This document shows positions 45,540 to 54,900 of a stretch of DNA of 64,000 nucleotides, piece by piece. Made by a program: the position numbers and the translations under genes. Source of the stretch: Clostridium pascui. Its GTDB lineage: Bacteria > Bacillota > Clostridia > Clostridiales > Clostridiaceae. The notes beneath the pieces are model-generated. The model saw nothing but the letters and a program-made list of their open reading frames with translations. It was not told where the DNA came from and ran no database searches. The stretch covers positions 1 through 64,000 of the forward strand of contig NZ_JAFBDB010000007.1 of assembly GCF_016908015.1 (NCBI RefSeq), given 5' to 3'. Each line of letters starts with the position of its first letter. Within the stretch, counting starts at the first letter, position 1.

Positions 45540-47849
45540 TTAAAATTTCACCGTAACTGTAGTAGAAGATTTAATTTTGCTGCCATCTACATTATAAACT
45601 CTAAATGATACAACTCCATTATCCCCTGCTACTACTTTGATACCATCTGCTAAGCCATTATAAGTATTTGCAAATTTCCCTGTTGCTGTGATTGTAAACT
45701 GTCCAATAATGGAATCAGTTCCTTTATCATACTTTCCGTTTGAGTTTTTATCAATATATAAAACATTATATTTAGCTTCTGCTACGTTATTTATATCTAG
45801 TCTAATTGGTTTAGATGCTGAGCTAGTAAGTGTAACCCCCTTAATAATTGGATCCTTACCTACTGACTCAGTCGCCTGTAATGCTGATGCATAATTATAT
45901 ACTTTAGAATAAGTAGGCTTAGTAATTATGTTAAAATCTACTGATTTAATCGGATTTTCTTCTTTAACTGTTAATGTCAATTTAACTTTATTAATATATC
46001 CATTTAATGTTCCAGTATATGTGAATGTTCCTAGTTTACTTGTGTCTACCTCTGATTTATCCCATATTACCCCAACATTACGTATTGTACTTCCATCACT
46101 CATTTTCGCTGTAACTTTTTCTGGAAGTGTATAATTATCACCTAAATTCACGGTGTCACTTAGTGGTGTAACAGGATTTATATTTAATGTGAAATTTATT
46201 TTACCATTATAACCGTCTATTGTTCCTGTATAAGTAAATGTTCCTTCTCTATTCGTACTTACTTTTGATGGGTTCCACTTTACCTCTACAGGCTTTGTGC
46301 TTCCATCACTCATAGTAGCCATTACTGTCTTTGGTAATGCATAAACATCATTTACGTTTATTGTTGCACTTACTACTGCACTTACAGATATGATTGGGTT
46401 TACTATTAATGTTAATTTAACCTTGCTGGAATATCCCATAACTGTTCCATTATAAGTAGATGCTCCTGCTTTATTGGTAACTGCTTTTGATGGATTCCAG
46501 GTTACTTTTAAGTCTCTTGTAGTTCCATCACCCATCATTGCTAATACTGTAGTTGGGAATGTATAGTTGTCATGTAGATTTATCCTTTCATTTATCTCAT
46601 CTATTGAATCTATTCCAATTACTCTTAATGTAGCTTTAACTTTACTATTATATCCATCAACCGTTCCACTAAAAGTAAATTCGCCCGCTTTACTTGTATT
46701 TGGTCTTGATGTATTCCATTTTACACTTACAGATCTAATACTTCCATCACTCATTGTGGCATTTAATGTGGTTGGAAGCGTATAGCTGTCATTTATATAT
46801 ACTTTGTCATTTATGTCTTCTATCGAGGATATTGGACTTACTATTAACGTTAATTTAACCTTACTGCTGTATCCAACCACTGTTCCATTATAAGTATATG
46901 TGCCTACTTTATTTATAACTGGTTTTGACGGACTCCAACTTACCTTTACATCCCTCGTACTCTCATCACCCATCGTTGCTATTAACGTAGTTGGTAATAT
47001 AAAACTATCATTTATATTTATTGTTTTATTTATATTTTCTATCGAGGTTACTCCTATTACTGTTAATGTTAACTTGACTTTAGTACTATATCCTGCAACC
47101 GCTCCATTATAAGTAGTTGTACCTACCTTATTTACAGTTGCCTTTGATGAACTCCAAGTTACCTTTACTTCCTTTGTGCTCCCATCACCCATTGTTGCTA
47201 TTACTGTCTTTGGCATTGTATAGCTGTCATTTATGTATATTTTTTCGCTTATATCAGCTATTGAAACTATAGGTATCACTATCAATGTTAATTTAGCCTT
47301 ATTACTATAGCCTGAAACCGTTCCACTGTAAACATGTACTCCACACTCTTTTGTAACTGCTGTTGATTTATTCCAAGTTACTTTTACTTCCTTGGTACTT
47401 CCATCACCCATTGTTGCCGCTACTGTTTTAGGCAATATATAACTGTCATTTATGTATATTGTTTCACTTATATCAGCTATTGATTCTATAGGAACCACTG
47501 TTAATGTTAATCTAACTTTACTGCTATATCCAGAAACTGTTCCATCATAATTATATGTATCTGCTCTATTGGTAGTTACCCGTGTTGATTTCCAGCTTAC
47601 TTTTACATCCTTAGTGCTTCCATCACTCATTGTTGCCTTTACTGTTCTTGGTAATGTATACTTGTCATTTATATAAACCGTTTCATTTATATCATCTATT
47701 GATGTTATTGTTATTCCTGAACTTGCTAGTACTCTATTAACATTTAAAAACCTACTTTTATGTGGATTAAATGTAAAAGGAAGGTTAAAAATTATCATAG
47801 ATGCTATTATTAAAGTTAAAATTACCTTTTCAGTTTTTTTAATTCTCAT
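45540..47849 (-). CDS. Secreted protein with eight tandem bacterial Ig-like (Big_4-type) domains
   Basis: A 769-residue protein: an N-terminal signal or anchor helix (about 8-27), eight repeats of about 73 residues (46-631), and a C-terminal domain of about 138 residues. Each repeat follows the pattern INDSYTLPKTVxATMxDGST, then VKVxW, YxGTVxGY and KLTLxV, which resembles the Big_4 group of Ig-like domains found in surface and carbohydrate-active proteins. The C-terminal part contains DKNSNGKYDKGTD, an EF-hand-like calcium loop. No LPXTG motif or catalytic domain seen; role may be adhesion or envelope scaffold. Confidence 0.85.
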   Translation of the reverse strand: MRIKKTEKVILTLIIASMIIFNLPFTFNPHKSRFLNVNRVLASSGITITSIDDINETVYINDKYTLPRTVKATMSDGSTKDVKVSWKSTRVTTNRADTYNYDGTVSGYSSKVRLTLTVVPIESIADISETIYINDSYILPKTVAATMGDGSTKEVKVTWNKSTAVTKECGVHVYSGTVSGYSNKAKLTLIVIPIVSIADISEKIYINDSYTMPKTVIATMGDGSTKEVKVTWSSSKATVNKVGTTTYNGAVAGYSTKVKLTLTVIGVTSIENINKTININDSFILPTTLIATMGDESTRDVKVSWSPSKPVINKVGTYTYNGTVVGYSSKVKLTLIVSPISSIEDINDKVYINDSYTLPTTLNATMSDGSIRSVSVKWNTSRPNTSKAGEFTFSGTVDGYNSKVKATLRVIGIDSIDEINERINLHDNYTFPTTVLAMMGDGTTRDLKVTWNPSKAVTNKAGASTYNGTVMGYSSKVKLTLIVNPIISVSAVVSATINVNDVYALPKTVMATMSDGSTKPVEVKWNPSKVSTNREGTFTYTGTIDGYNGKINFTLNINPVTPLSDTVNLGDNYTLPEKVTAKMSDGSTIRNVGVIWDKSEVDTSKLGTFTYTGTLNGYINKVKLTLTVKEENPIKSVDFNIITKPTYSKVYNYASALQATESVGKDPIIKGVTLTSSASKPIRLDINNVAEAKYNVLYIDKNSNGKYDKGTDSIIGQFTITATGKFANTYNGLADGIKVVAGDNGVVSFRVYNVDGSKIKSSTTVTVKF
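45957..47714 (-). repeat. Eight tandem ~220-bp coding repeats
   Basis: Eight consecutive units of about 219 bases encode the Ig-like domains of the protein above. Units are diverged at the DNA level (several tens of percent), so the array is old, but the layout still allows domain gain or loss by recombination. Confidence 0.85.
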
Positions 47850-48018
47850 CTTTAATCTCCTTTATTGTTATTTCATTATATTATATTATAATTCTACATT
47901 TTACTCTATTATCCTCCTTTGTTTTCCCATAACATTTAATAACTTCTAGTCATAAAATTCTTCTTATGGTTAAATGTCGTTATAAAATAAGTTTACATTA
48001 TATTTATTTAAAATTTTA

Positions 48019-48068
48019 AGGGCGATTAAATATTTAAAAGTATAGCTTTTTAAATATTCAATCACCCT
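48019..48068 (-). terminator. Terminator of the siderophore-uptake operon
   Basis: Long hairpin with arms AGGGCGATTAAATATTTAAAA (48019-48039) and its near complement at 48047-48068, 14 bases after the last permease gene; T-rich on the minus-strand exit side. Confidence 0.7.
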
Positions 48069-48081
48069 AATACATGTATTT

Positions 48082-49089
48082 TTATTTTTTTAATAATAAA
48101 TATATAAAATATGGTGCACCAATTAACGCAACCGTAATACCCGCTGGAATTCCATTAGGTTGAATTACATTGTGCCCAATTATATCTGCAAATAATAGGA
48201 GCCATCCCCCTATTAAAATAGCAATTGGAATAAATAATTGATTTCTTGGTCCCACCAAAGCCTTTGCAATGTGTGGAGCCATTAATCCAACAAATGAAAT
48301 TGCTCCTGTTACAGAAACTGCTGAGGCTGCTAGTGCTACAGCTGCTGTTAAAAGCTTAATACGCTCTTTTTCAACTGATACGCCTACTCCTATAGCTACA
48401 GACTCACTAATTTGAAGTAAATTTAAATGATTTGCTTTATATAATACAAAGGGGATTAAAATAACTAACCACGGAATAACTGCCCAAACAAATGGCCAAT
48501 CAGTACCCCAAATATTTCCCGATAACCATTTCGCTATAAATTCTACTTTTATGCGATCTGCCGATGAAATAAGTACAATCATAAGTCCTGAAAGGGCCAT
48601 TGAAAATCCAACTCCAACAAGAACTAGCTTTATAGTTTGCACACCTTCATACTTGTTATATGAAAATAAATAAATAATACCAGCTGTAATAAGAGCCCCT
48701 GAAAAAGCAACTACAGGTAATAAATAAGTAAATGCTCCCGTATTCACTGGAAAAAATAGAAAGAAAATAGCAATTGCAACACCTGCTCCATTATTTATTC
48801 CTATAATACCGGGATCAGCTAAATCATTTCGAGTAATTCCCTGTAAAATAGCACCAGATAATGCAAGCGCCATACCGGAAAGTAGCGTAATTATAATTCT
48901 AGGCAGGCGAATTGAGAATAAGACAAACTCATCTTTAAAATCACCTTTACCCAAGATAGTAGGAATAAGCCTATTATAGGACAAGGAAGATTCTCCTATG
49001 CCCATTCCAACAACAATAGTAACTGCAATTAATACTAATAATAAACAAAATGCTAATCGTTGTTTCCTTATTAAAGCTTGTTCAATCAT
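48082..49089 (-). CDS. Iron-siderophore ABC transporter permease (second subunit)
   Basis: A 335-residue FecCD-family permease with about nine or ten helices; LPRIIITLLSGMALALSGAILQG and the DPGIIGINNGAG segment match the family, as does the FVGLMAPHIAKALVGPRNQ coupling region. It forms a heterodimeric channel with the protein encoded upstream, whose stop it overlaps by four bases. Confidence 0.93.
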   Translation of the reverse strand: MIEQALIRKQRLAFCLLLVLIAVTIVVGMGIGESSLSYNRLIPTILGKGDFKDEFVLFSIRLPRIIITLLSGMALALSGAILQGITRNDLADPGIIGINNGAGVAIAIFFLFFPVNTGAFTYLLPVVAFSGALITAGIIYLFSYNKYEGVQTIKLVLVGVGFSMALSGLMIVLISSADRIKVEFIAKWLSGNIWGTDWPFVWAVIPWLVILIPFVLYKANHLNLLQISESVAIGVGVSVEKERIKLLTAAVALAASAVSVTGAISFVGLMAPHIAKALVGPRNQLFIPIAILIGGWLLLFADIIGHNVIQPNGIPAGITVALIGAPYFIYLLLKK

Positions 49090-50099
49090 GAGAACATCTT
49101 CCCTCCTCTGCGTACAATAAATAAGAAAAATGGTATTCCTACCACTGACATTATAGCTGCTATAGGCGTTTCATATGGAGCATTAATTGTACGAGCAAGT
49201 GTATCTGCAAGCAGCATTAAAGTAGCTCCTAAAACCATGGACATTGGTATAATAAATTTATAATCCGTTCCAACAATAGCACGAACCATATGCGGAATCA
49301 TCAGTCCCACAAATGCCATATTTCCAACAAGTGCAACAGAAGCACCTGCAAGTAAAGTAATCACTATAAAAAGTATTATTTTTATTCTTCTTATATTTTG
49401 TCCAAGTCCAATTGCAACTTCTTCACTTAAACTAATGATTGTAAGTTGCTTTGAAAGATACATGGCAGTTAAAAGCCCTATCAAAATAAAAGGAATAACT
49501 ATCTTAAGCTGACTCCATGAAGTTCCAACTATTCCACCTGCAGTCCACATAGATACTTCTTTTGATACTTTAAAGTAAATCCCAATACCTTCTGATACTG
49601 CATATAAAAAAGCCGAAACTGCAGTACCTGCTAGTACAATTCTAAAAGAGGAAAATCCACCTTTTTTTGCAGAACTAATTCCAAACACAAGAATAACTCC
49701 AGCAGCTGCTCCAATAAAACAAACGGCTATAATTATAAAGTAATTAGCTGAGGAAAAAAAGGCTATTGTAATAGCAAGTGCTGCGTTTGCACCTGCTGTT
49801 AGTCCAAGAAGTCCTGGATCAGCTAGCGGATTCTTAGTCATACCCTGCATAACTGCACCTGCAACAGCCAAAGCTGCTCCCACAAAAATTGCTGCAATTT
49901 CCCTAGGTAATCTAATTTCACGTACAATAGAAATTTTGCTGCCTGCTTCATTGGAAGTGAGTGCAAGCCATACATCTTTAATTGAGATATCTGCTGCTCC
50001 AAAAACCATAGCAATAGCAAACATTAAAGTAAGAGCAACTATTCCTAATAGCAATTTAAGTCCAAATGGAATGAAACGTTTGTTTTCTCTCATCTTCAA
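49086..50099 (-). CDS. Iron-siderophore ABC transporter permease (first subunit)
   Basis: A 337-residue FecCD-family permease: IRLPREIAAIFVGAALAVAGAVMQG, NPLADPGLLGLTAGAN and the AFVGLMIPHMVRAIVG coupling loop. Partner of the next gene. Together with the ATPase and lipoprotein upstream it makes a complete siderophore importer. Confidence 0.94.
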   Translation of the reverse strand: MKMRENKRFIPFGLKLLLGIVALTLMFAIAMVFGAADISIKDVWLALTSNEAGSKISIVREIRLPREIAAIFVGAALAVAGAVMQGMTKNPLADPGLLGLTAGANAALAITIAFFSSANYFIIIAVCFIGAAAGVILVFGISSAKKGGFSSFRIVLAGTAVSAFLYAVSEGIGIYFKVSKEVSMWTAGGIVGTSWSQLKIVIPFILIGLLTAMYLSKQLTIISLSEEVAIGLGQNIRRIKIILFIVITLLAGASVALVGNMAFVGLMIPHMVRAIVGTDYKFIIPMSMVLGATLMLLADTLARTINAPYETPIAAIMSVVGIPFFLFIVRRGGKMFS

Positions 50100-50167
50100 T
50101 TCCGTACCTTTCTTATTTATTAAATGAAGGAAGAGGAACTCTTTGAATAAGAATTCCTCCCCTAGTG

Positions 50168-51094
50168 TTATTTGTCAAGTAAGCTTTTCTTAAATAAATC
50201 TAATTGGTATTCCAGTGTAATAGGATCATTAAATGAAGCTCCATTTCCATTTATCTCAATCACATGGTTATTTTTTACCGCAGGAATATTTTTGTATGTA
50301 TTTGTTTCCTCAAAGGAGTTATCTGCGTTTTGATATTTACTAAATATTATATAATCTCCCGCATATTCAGGAAGAACCTCTGCTGATAATGCATAGTAAC
50401 CTTCTTTTAGTGCCATTTCCTTTACTTTATCTGGCATCTTTAATTTCATTTCCTGATAAAGTATTTCTGTGCCCCTAGCCCAATTATCACCAAATACATA
50501 AAGCTGTTTTTCATAACTTTCTATAACAGAAACAGTTACATTTTCACCAAGCTTTGCTTTAATTTCTTCCCCAGCTTTTTGTGAACGAGTTTTAAAATCA
50601 TTAATCCACTCCTGTGCTTCTTTTTCTTTATTAATTAACTTACCAACTTCTAAAATCTGTCCTAAATAATCTACTTTTCCATATGTGTATGTAACTGTTG
50701 GAGCAATTTTACCTAATTTATCAATGTTTTTATTGGTTGATGCAGCAATAATAAGATCCGGTTTTAACTCAATAATTTTTTCTAAGTTTTCATCAGATAC
50801 TTCTACAGCATCTTTAACATACTGTTCGTATCTAGGATTAGCTTTAGACCATGTATCTACACCAACAATATTTCCATCCAAGGCCATAACACTACCAGAT
50901 ACAAATGCATTTAAAACAACAATACGTTCTGGTTCAGCTGGAACTTCAATTGGTCCATTTTCAGATTGATATGTAATTGTTTTTGATTTATTCTGTTCTG
51001 CATTTGAAGAGTTGTCCTTCTTTGCTGATTGATTACTACAAGCACTAATAATTAGCACAAACACTAGTATAAATGGAATTAGTATCTTTTTCAT
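50168..51094 (-). CDS. Siderophore-binding lipoprotein
   Basis: A 308-residue class III substrate-binding lipoprotein (FeuA/FepB-like). The signal peptide ends in a lipobox ISAC with Cys19. RIVVLNAFVSGSVMALDGNIVGVDTW and IIELKPDLIIAAS match the periplasmic-binding fold of Fe(III)-siderophore proteins. Its start lies 50 bases inside the end of the ATPase gene, an unusually long overlap for this type of operon. Confidence 0.93.
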   Translation of the reverse strand: MKKILIPFILVFVLIISACSNQSAKKDNSSNAEQNKSKTITYQSENGPIEVPAEPERIVVLNAFVSGSVMALDGNIVGVDTWSKANPRYEQYVKDAVEVSDENLEKIIELKPDLIIAASTNKNIDKLGKIAPTVTYTYGKVDYLGQILEVGKLINKEKEAQEWINDFKTRSQKAGEEIKAKLGENVTVSVIESYEKQLYVFGDNWARGTEILYQEMKLKMPDKVKEMALKEGYYALSAEVLPEYAGDYIIFSKYQNADNSFEETNTYKNIPAVKNNHVIEINGNGASFNDPITLEYQLDLFKKSLLDK

Positions 51095-51890
51095 TTTTAT
51101 ATTCTCCTTTTAATAAATTGTAAGTAGTACATATTGGTTTGTTTGTTCTAGGATCTCTGCCAATTTCAGCATCAATCTGAAACACTTCTTTAAGCACTTT
51201 CTTATTAATAATTTCTTCTGAGTTTCCAGCTTTTACGATTTTTCCATCTCTTAAAGCAATAATATAGTCTGCAAAGCGCGCCGCATGATTTAGATCATGA
51301 AGAACCATAACAATTGTACGTTCTTGTTCTACATTTAATTTTTGTAGAAGTTCTAATACCTCTAATTGATGAGCCATATCTAAATAAGTTGTAGGTTCAT
51401 CAAGAAATATAATTTCAGTTTCTTGGGCTAAAGCCATTGCAATCCACACACGCTGACTTTGTCCTCCTGATAATGCATCTATGCTGCGAAACTTAAAATC
51501 TTTTGTTCCAGTAACCTCTAGTGCCCAATCAATTACTTCATGATCTCTCTTAGTTAATTGCCCAAAACCTTTTTGATAAGGAAAGCGGCCATAGGATACC
51601 AATTCGCCAACTGTAAGCCCTGTTGTTCCTTCTGGTGTTTGTGGAAGAATAGCAATTTTTTTAGCTAAAGCTTTCGTATCTTCCCTTAAAATATTTTTCC
51701 CATCTAAAATAACTGAACCAGATTTATGAGAAATGATACGAGTAATTGCTTTTAGTAGTGTAGACTTCCCACATCCATTTGCCCCAATGATAGTAGTAAT
51801 TTTTTTATCCGGAATTTCTACACTGAGATCTTTCACAATTAAACGCTCACCGTATCCAATATTTATATTATCTGTATATAGGCGAACCAT
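51045..51890 (-). CDS. Siderophore ABC transporter ATP-binding protein
   Basis: A 281-residue FepC-type ATPase: Walker A GANGCGKSTLLK (about 36-47), signature LSGGQSQRVWIAMALAQ, Walker B IIFLDEPTTYLD. First gene of the operon, with a Fur box and strong promoter directly upstream. The C-terminal 16 residues are read from the DNA that also encodes the lipoprotein signal peptide in another frame. Confidence 0.94.
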   Translation of the reverse strand: MVRLYTDNINIGYGERLIVKDLSVEIPDKKITTIIGANGCGKSTLLKAITRIISHKSGSVILDGKNILREDTKALAKKIAILPQTPEGTTGLTVGELVSYGRFPYQKGFGQLTKRDHEVIDWALEVTGTKDFKFRSIDALSGGQSQRVWIAMALAQETEIIFLDEPTTYLDMAHQLEVLELLQKLNVEQERTIVMVLHDLNHAARFADYIIALRDGKIVKAGNSEEIINKKVLKEVFQIDAEIGRDPRTNKPICTTYNLLKGEYKNEKDTNSIYTSVCANY

Positions 51891-51911
51891 AACTTTCCTC
51901 CATCTTTTTAT

Positions 51912-51932
51912 TGATAATGATAATCTTTATCA
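51912..51932 (-). promoter_or_regulatory. Fur box
   Basis: GATAATGATAATCTTTATC (51913-51931) matches 18 of 19 bases of the Fur consensus. It lies just downstream of the -10 element of the operon promoter, so Fe-Fur should block transcription when iron is plentiful. Confidence 0.9.
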
Positions 51933-51944
51933 TTTACTAAAGTT

Positions 51945-51973
51945 AGTATAATTGTATTTACTATAAATGTCAA
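51945..51973 (-). promoter_or_regulatory. Promoter of the siderophore-uptake operon
   Basis: Minus-strand TTGACA (51973-51968), 17-base spacer, TATACT (51950-51945). Near consensus and set immediately before the Fur box. Confidence 0.82.
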
Positions 51974-52023
51974 TAGATTTTATTAATTTATTACTAGCTA
52001 AATATTTCATTCTATATAAACTC

Positions 52024-52052
52024 AAAAAGAAACTGCCATCTCTGACAGTTTC
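52024..52052 (-). terminator. Terminator after the GH3-family gene
   Basis: GAAACTG/CAGTTTC stem (52052-52046 with 52035-52029) followed by TTTTT on the minus strand. Confidence 0.75.
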
Positions 52053-52083
52053 CTGTAACAATTATGATTTAAATGATTCATTT

Positions 52084-53742
52084 TCACATTTTATTTTTAT
52101 TTATAATGCTTAATATATTTTTATTATTAATTATAACCCTTGGAATCTTAATTTGATTTTTTGATATCCCTTTATTTAATAATGATTCCTTTATTAAATT
52201 GAAAGTATTTGGTGCTAAAAGTATTACTTTTACCCTGCCTAACTTCTTGTTATTTCTAGCTCTATCATAGGCCAAATTTGAATTTCTAATTTCCCTGTCT
52301 AATGTTTCTTCTAATAATTCAGCTTTATAATTATATATATTATTTTTTAACTCAAAATAAAAAATGTATCTTCCAGGTGTAATTGAATTATCAGGTATTG
52401 TTGTATAATCTACTAAGTTTAAATTTAACTGTTTTACTGTGTTTCTTATGGCATTAGTCAGATGCTCTTCATTAGTCTTCTCAGACACCATATTAAGTAC
52501 TTGATTCTTCCTATATAAAAATTCAACTTCTGGACAATTATTATAAAATCCAACCACCTTAATAACATCACCAATTCTATATCTATAAAGTCCTGCATAA
52601 TTAGTGATAACTATTTCATACTTTTTTCCTACTTTTAGTTCGTCTAAGCAAAAAGTATATTGACTTCCTTCAGTTCCTTCTTCAATAGGGATAAATTCAT
52701 AAAAAGCAGTATCAGGAATAATTACATATCTTATCTTATTTACATAAGGATTAATTCCAATCATAGCTTCAGTAGCAGCATAGGCTGGAGAATAAATAGG
52801 CAATGAATCGGTATAATAATTTATTTTATCATCATATATAGAAAAGTTTGCTCCAGTTACTGTAGCAATATATAACAAACTAGGCCATATTCTTCTGGCT
52901 ATCCCCTTAAATCCTTTTTTAAATTCATATTCTAATTTGTCAGCTCTGCTAGCATTAGGAGTAAGAAGTTTATTTAAATTCTTTCTAGTACTTCCATCAA
53001 TATTTAAATTGTTATTTATACGTCCTCTTCTTATATCTCTTACTAAATCTTGATTTTTACTCTCTAAAACTCTAAATAAATCTAATATATTTGAAACAAA
53101 AACTCCACTTATATATAAAAGTCTAGCTTCTGCTAATCCAAATAATAGATGAAGATAAAGAGCAGCTTCCTTATCTTTTATTTTCATAACTTCTATTGGG
53201 GAAGTATATAAGTATGGGAGAATATGCCTTATACCATTCATTCCTCCAGAAGTAGCCGCACATATTGGCATTCCTCCTTTAGTATAAGTTGTCATAACTA
53301 TATCAGCTATCATTAGTCCCTTTCCATAATTCCAGTTTTCTTTAAAATTATCGTAACTAAATTTATTGGTAAGAAGGGCCATATACTTTGAAGCAATCTT
53401 TCTACTTTTTTTAGTAGAAGGAATTAATTTTTGTTTTCCTGTTGTTCCAGATGTATGTCCAAAGTATTCCACATCTTCACTTGTCAAAATATTCTTTTCT
53501 CCATTTGCCATTCTTTCTATATAATTTTCATGATCGCTATACTCTGATAATGGAACTTGTTTCTTAAAATCTTCTATAGACTTAATATCCCCAAAGTTAA
53601 GCTTAGTTCCAATTTCACTTTTAGAATTTCCCCTCAATATTTTAAATAATACCTGTGAGTTTACTACTCTGCAATTCTGAGTTTCTCTATCAAACTTCCT
53701 TTTAACTATTGCTCCACCCTCTATGGCAATTTTATAAAGCAC
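52084..53742 (-). CDS. GH3 auxin-responsive-promoter family acyl-adenylating protein
   Basis: A 552-residue protein of the GH3 family (ANL adenylate-forming superfamily), known in plants for conjugating amino acids to jasmonate or auxin. The P-loop-like motif FGHTSGTTGKQKLIPSTKKS (about residues 93-112) and YAATEAMIGIN and YRYRIGDVIKV are the three conserved ATP/AMP motifs. Natural substrates of bacterial members are poorly known. GTG start with no clear ribosome site; GGGAG lies before an ATT codon seven codons upstream, so the real start may be non-canonical. Monocistronic. Confidence 0.88.
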   Translation of the reverse strand: MLYKIAIEGGAIVKRKFDRETQNCRVVNSQVLFKILRGNSKSEIGTKLNFGDIKSIEDFKKQVPLSEYSDHENYIERMANGEKNILTSEDVEYFGHTSGTTGKQKLIPSTKKSRKIASKYMALLTNKFSYDNFKENWNYGKGLMIADIVMTTYTKGGMPICAATSGGMNGIRHILPYLYTSPIEVMKIKDKEAALYLHLLFGLAEARLLYISGVFVSNILDLFRVLESKNQDLVRDIRRGRINNNLNIDGSTRKNLNKLLTPNASRADKLEYEFKKGFKGIARRIWPSLLYIATVTGANFSIYDDKINYYTDSLPIYSPAYAATEAMIGINPYVNKIRYVIIPDTAFYEFIPIEEGTEGSQYTFCLDELKVGKKYEIVITNYAGLYRYRIGDVIKVVGFYNNCPEVEFLYRKNQVLNMVSEKTNEEHLTNAIRNTVKQLNLNLVDYTTIPDNSITPGRYIFYFELKNNIYNYKAELLEETLDREIRNSNLAYDRARNNKKLGRVKVILLAPNTFNLIKESLLNKGISKNQIKIPRVIINNKNILSIINKNKM

Positions 53743-54002
53743 TTTGCTTATTATACTCGTAATCGCACACTCCCTGAATATTTCTCTGTAATTAATATAT
53801 GAATAAAGCTGGAATTTTGATAATAATTAGTTGTAAAAATATATAGCATATAAACTCATTAACATCAGTGCACAAGTAATCTATTTACTTATCCTAAGGG
53901 AATTTAGTATTTAAGTAGAAAATAGCATGCTTGTAATATTGATACTCGTATTTTAGAATAATAATATGCCTAGAAAATATATAATTAAAGCGAGGTAAGA
54001 GA

Positions 54003-54626
54003 ATGAAAGTATTACTTATCAATGGAAGTCCAAAAGCTCGAGGCTGTACTTATACTGCATTAACTGAAGTAGTAACAGCTTTAGAAAAGGAAGGTATTGA
54101 AACAGAAATTTTTCATGTAGGAACAAAACCTATTCGCGGTTGTATGGCCTGTGGCGGGTGTTCTACTAATAATGATATGTGTGTATTTAGCGATGATACT
54201 GTGAATATTGCTTTAGAAAAAGCAAAGGAAGCTGACGGTTTTATTTTTGGCTCTCCTGTACACTATGCAAGTGCATCTGGTCAAATAACATCCTTTCTAG
54301 ATAGATTTTTCTACGCTGGAAATGGCTTTCAATATAAACCTGGTGCTGCAATTGTAAGTTGTAGACGCGGTGGTTCAACAGCAGCTTTCGAACAGTTAAA
54401 TAAATACTTTACTATTTCAAATATGCCTATTGTATCCTCTCAGTATTGGAATATGGTTCACGGAAATACTCCTGAGGAAGTAAAGCAAGATCTTGAGGGA
54501 ATGCAGACAATGAGAACACTAGGCAAAAATATGGCTTGGCTTTTAAAGTGTATAAATGCGGGTAAAGAATCTGGAGTTACGCTTCCAGAAAAAGAACAAC
54601 GAGCTGTTACTAATTTTATACGTTAA
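54003..54626 (+). CDS. Flavodoxin-fold NAD(P)H-dependent oxidoreductase (iron-sulfur flavoprotein type)
   Basis: A 207-residue flavoprotein with the FMN-binding INGSPKARGCTYTAL near the N-terminus and a GSPVHYASASGQITSFLDRFFY segment. The compact cysteines CMACGGCSTNNDMC (about 47-60) match Isf-like proteins that can bind an Fe-S cluster. Probably reduces quinones, peroxide or metals; substrate unknown. AGCGAGGTAAGAGA precedes the ATG. Confidence 0.88.
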   Translation: MKVLLINGSPKARGCTYTALTEVVTALEKEGIETEIFHVGTKPIRGCMACGGCSTNNDMCVFSDDTVNIALEKAKEADGFIFGSPVHYASASGQITSFLDRFFYAGNGFQYKPGAAIVSCRRGGSTAAFEQLNKYFTISNMPIVSSQYWNMVHGNTPEEVKQDLEGMQTMRTLGKNMAWLLKCINAGKESGVTLPEKEQRAVTNFIR

Positions 54627-54680
54627 TACTAAGGGAAAGCTATTACTTAGCATATAGCTTAATAGTTTGTAGTTTAAAAA

Positions 54681-54728
54681 GTCTACGTTATCCATGTTAC
54701 AGTTCCTTGTAACAAGAATAACGTAGGC
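54681..54728. terminator. Bidirectional hairpin between convergent genes
   Basis: GTCTACGTTAT/ATAACGTAGGC outer stem with an inner GTTACA/TGTAAC stem, T-rich on both sides; it lies between the flavoprotein gene and the MarR remnant/HxlR gene. Confidence 0.65.
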
Positions 54729-54751
54729 TACTACTCTTTATACCTTATTTT

Positions 54752-54900
54752 TCATATTAACAGGACATCTTTTAATGCAAGCTCCTTTTCTTCCAAAGGT
54801 TTGAAATTTCTCACAAGAGTAGTTCTATCTAGCCTGATAATACGAGCTAAGTCGCTGACACTTACAGGTTCTAGTTCATTTATATATTTAAGCAATTTAA
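54752..54900 (-). pseudogene. Fragment of a MarR-family regulator
   Basis: About 49 codons read LLKYINELEPVSVSDLARII and then RLDRTTLVRNFKPLEEKEL, the winged-helix DNA-binding core of a MarR protein, and stop. There is no start of its own; the frame begins inside the 3' end of the HxlR gene. A truncated remnant. Confidence 0.6.

Noticed and set aside
45540-47849. Plus-strand frames of 68-72 residues within the Ig-repeat gene
   Set aside because: Regularly repeated antisense shadows of the tandem domains.
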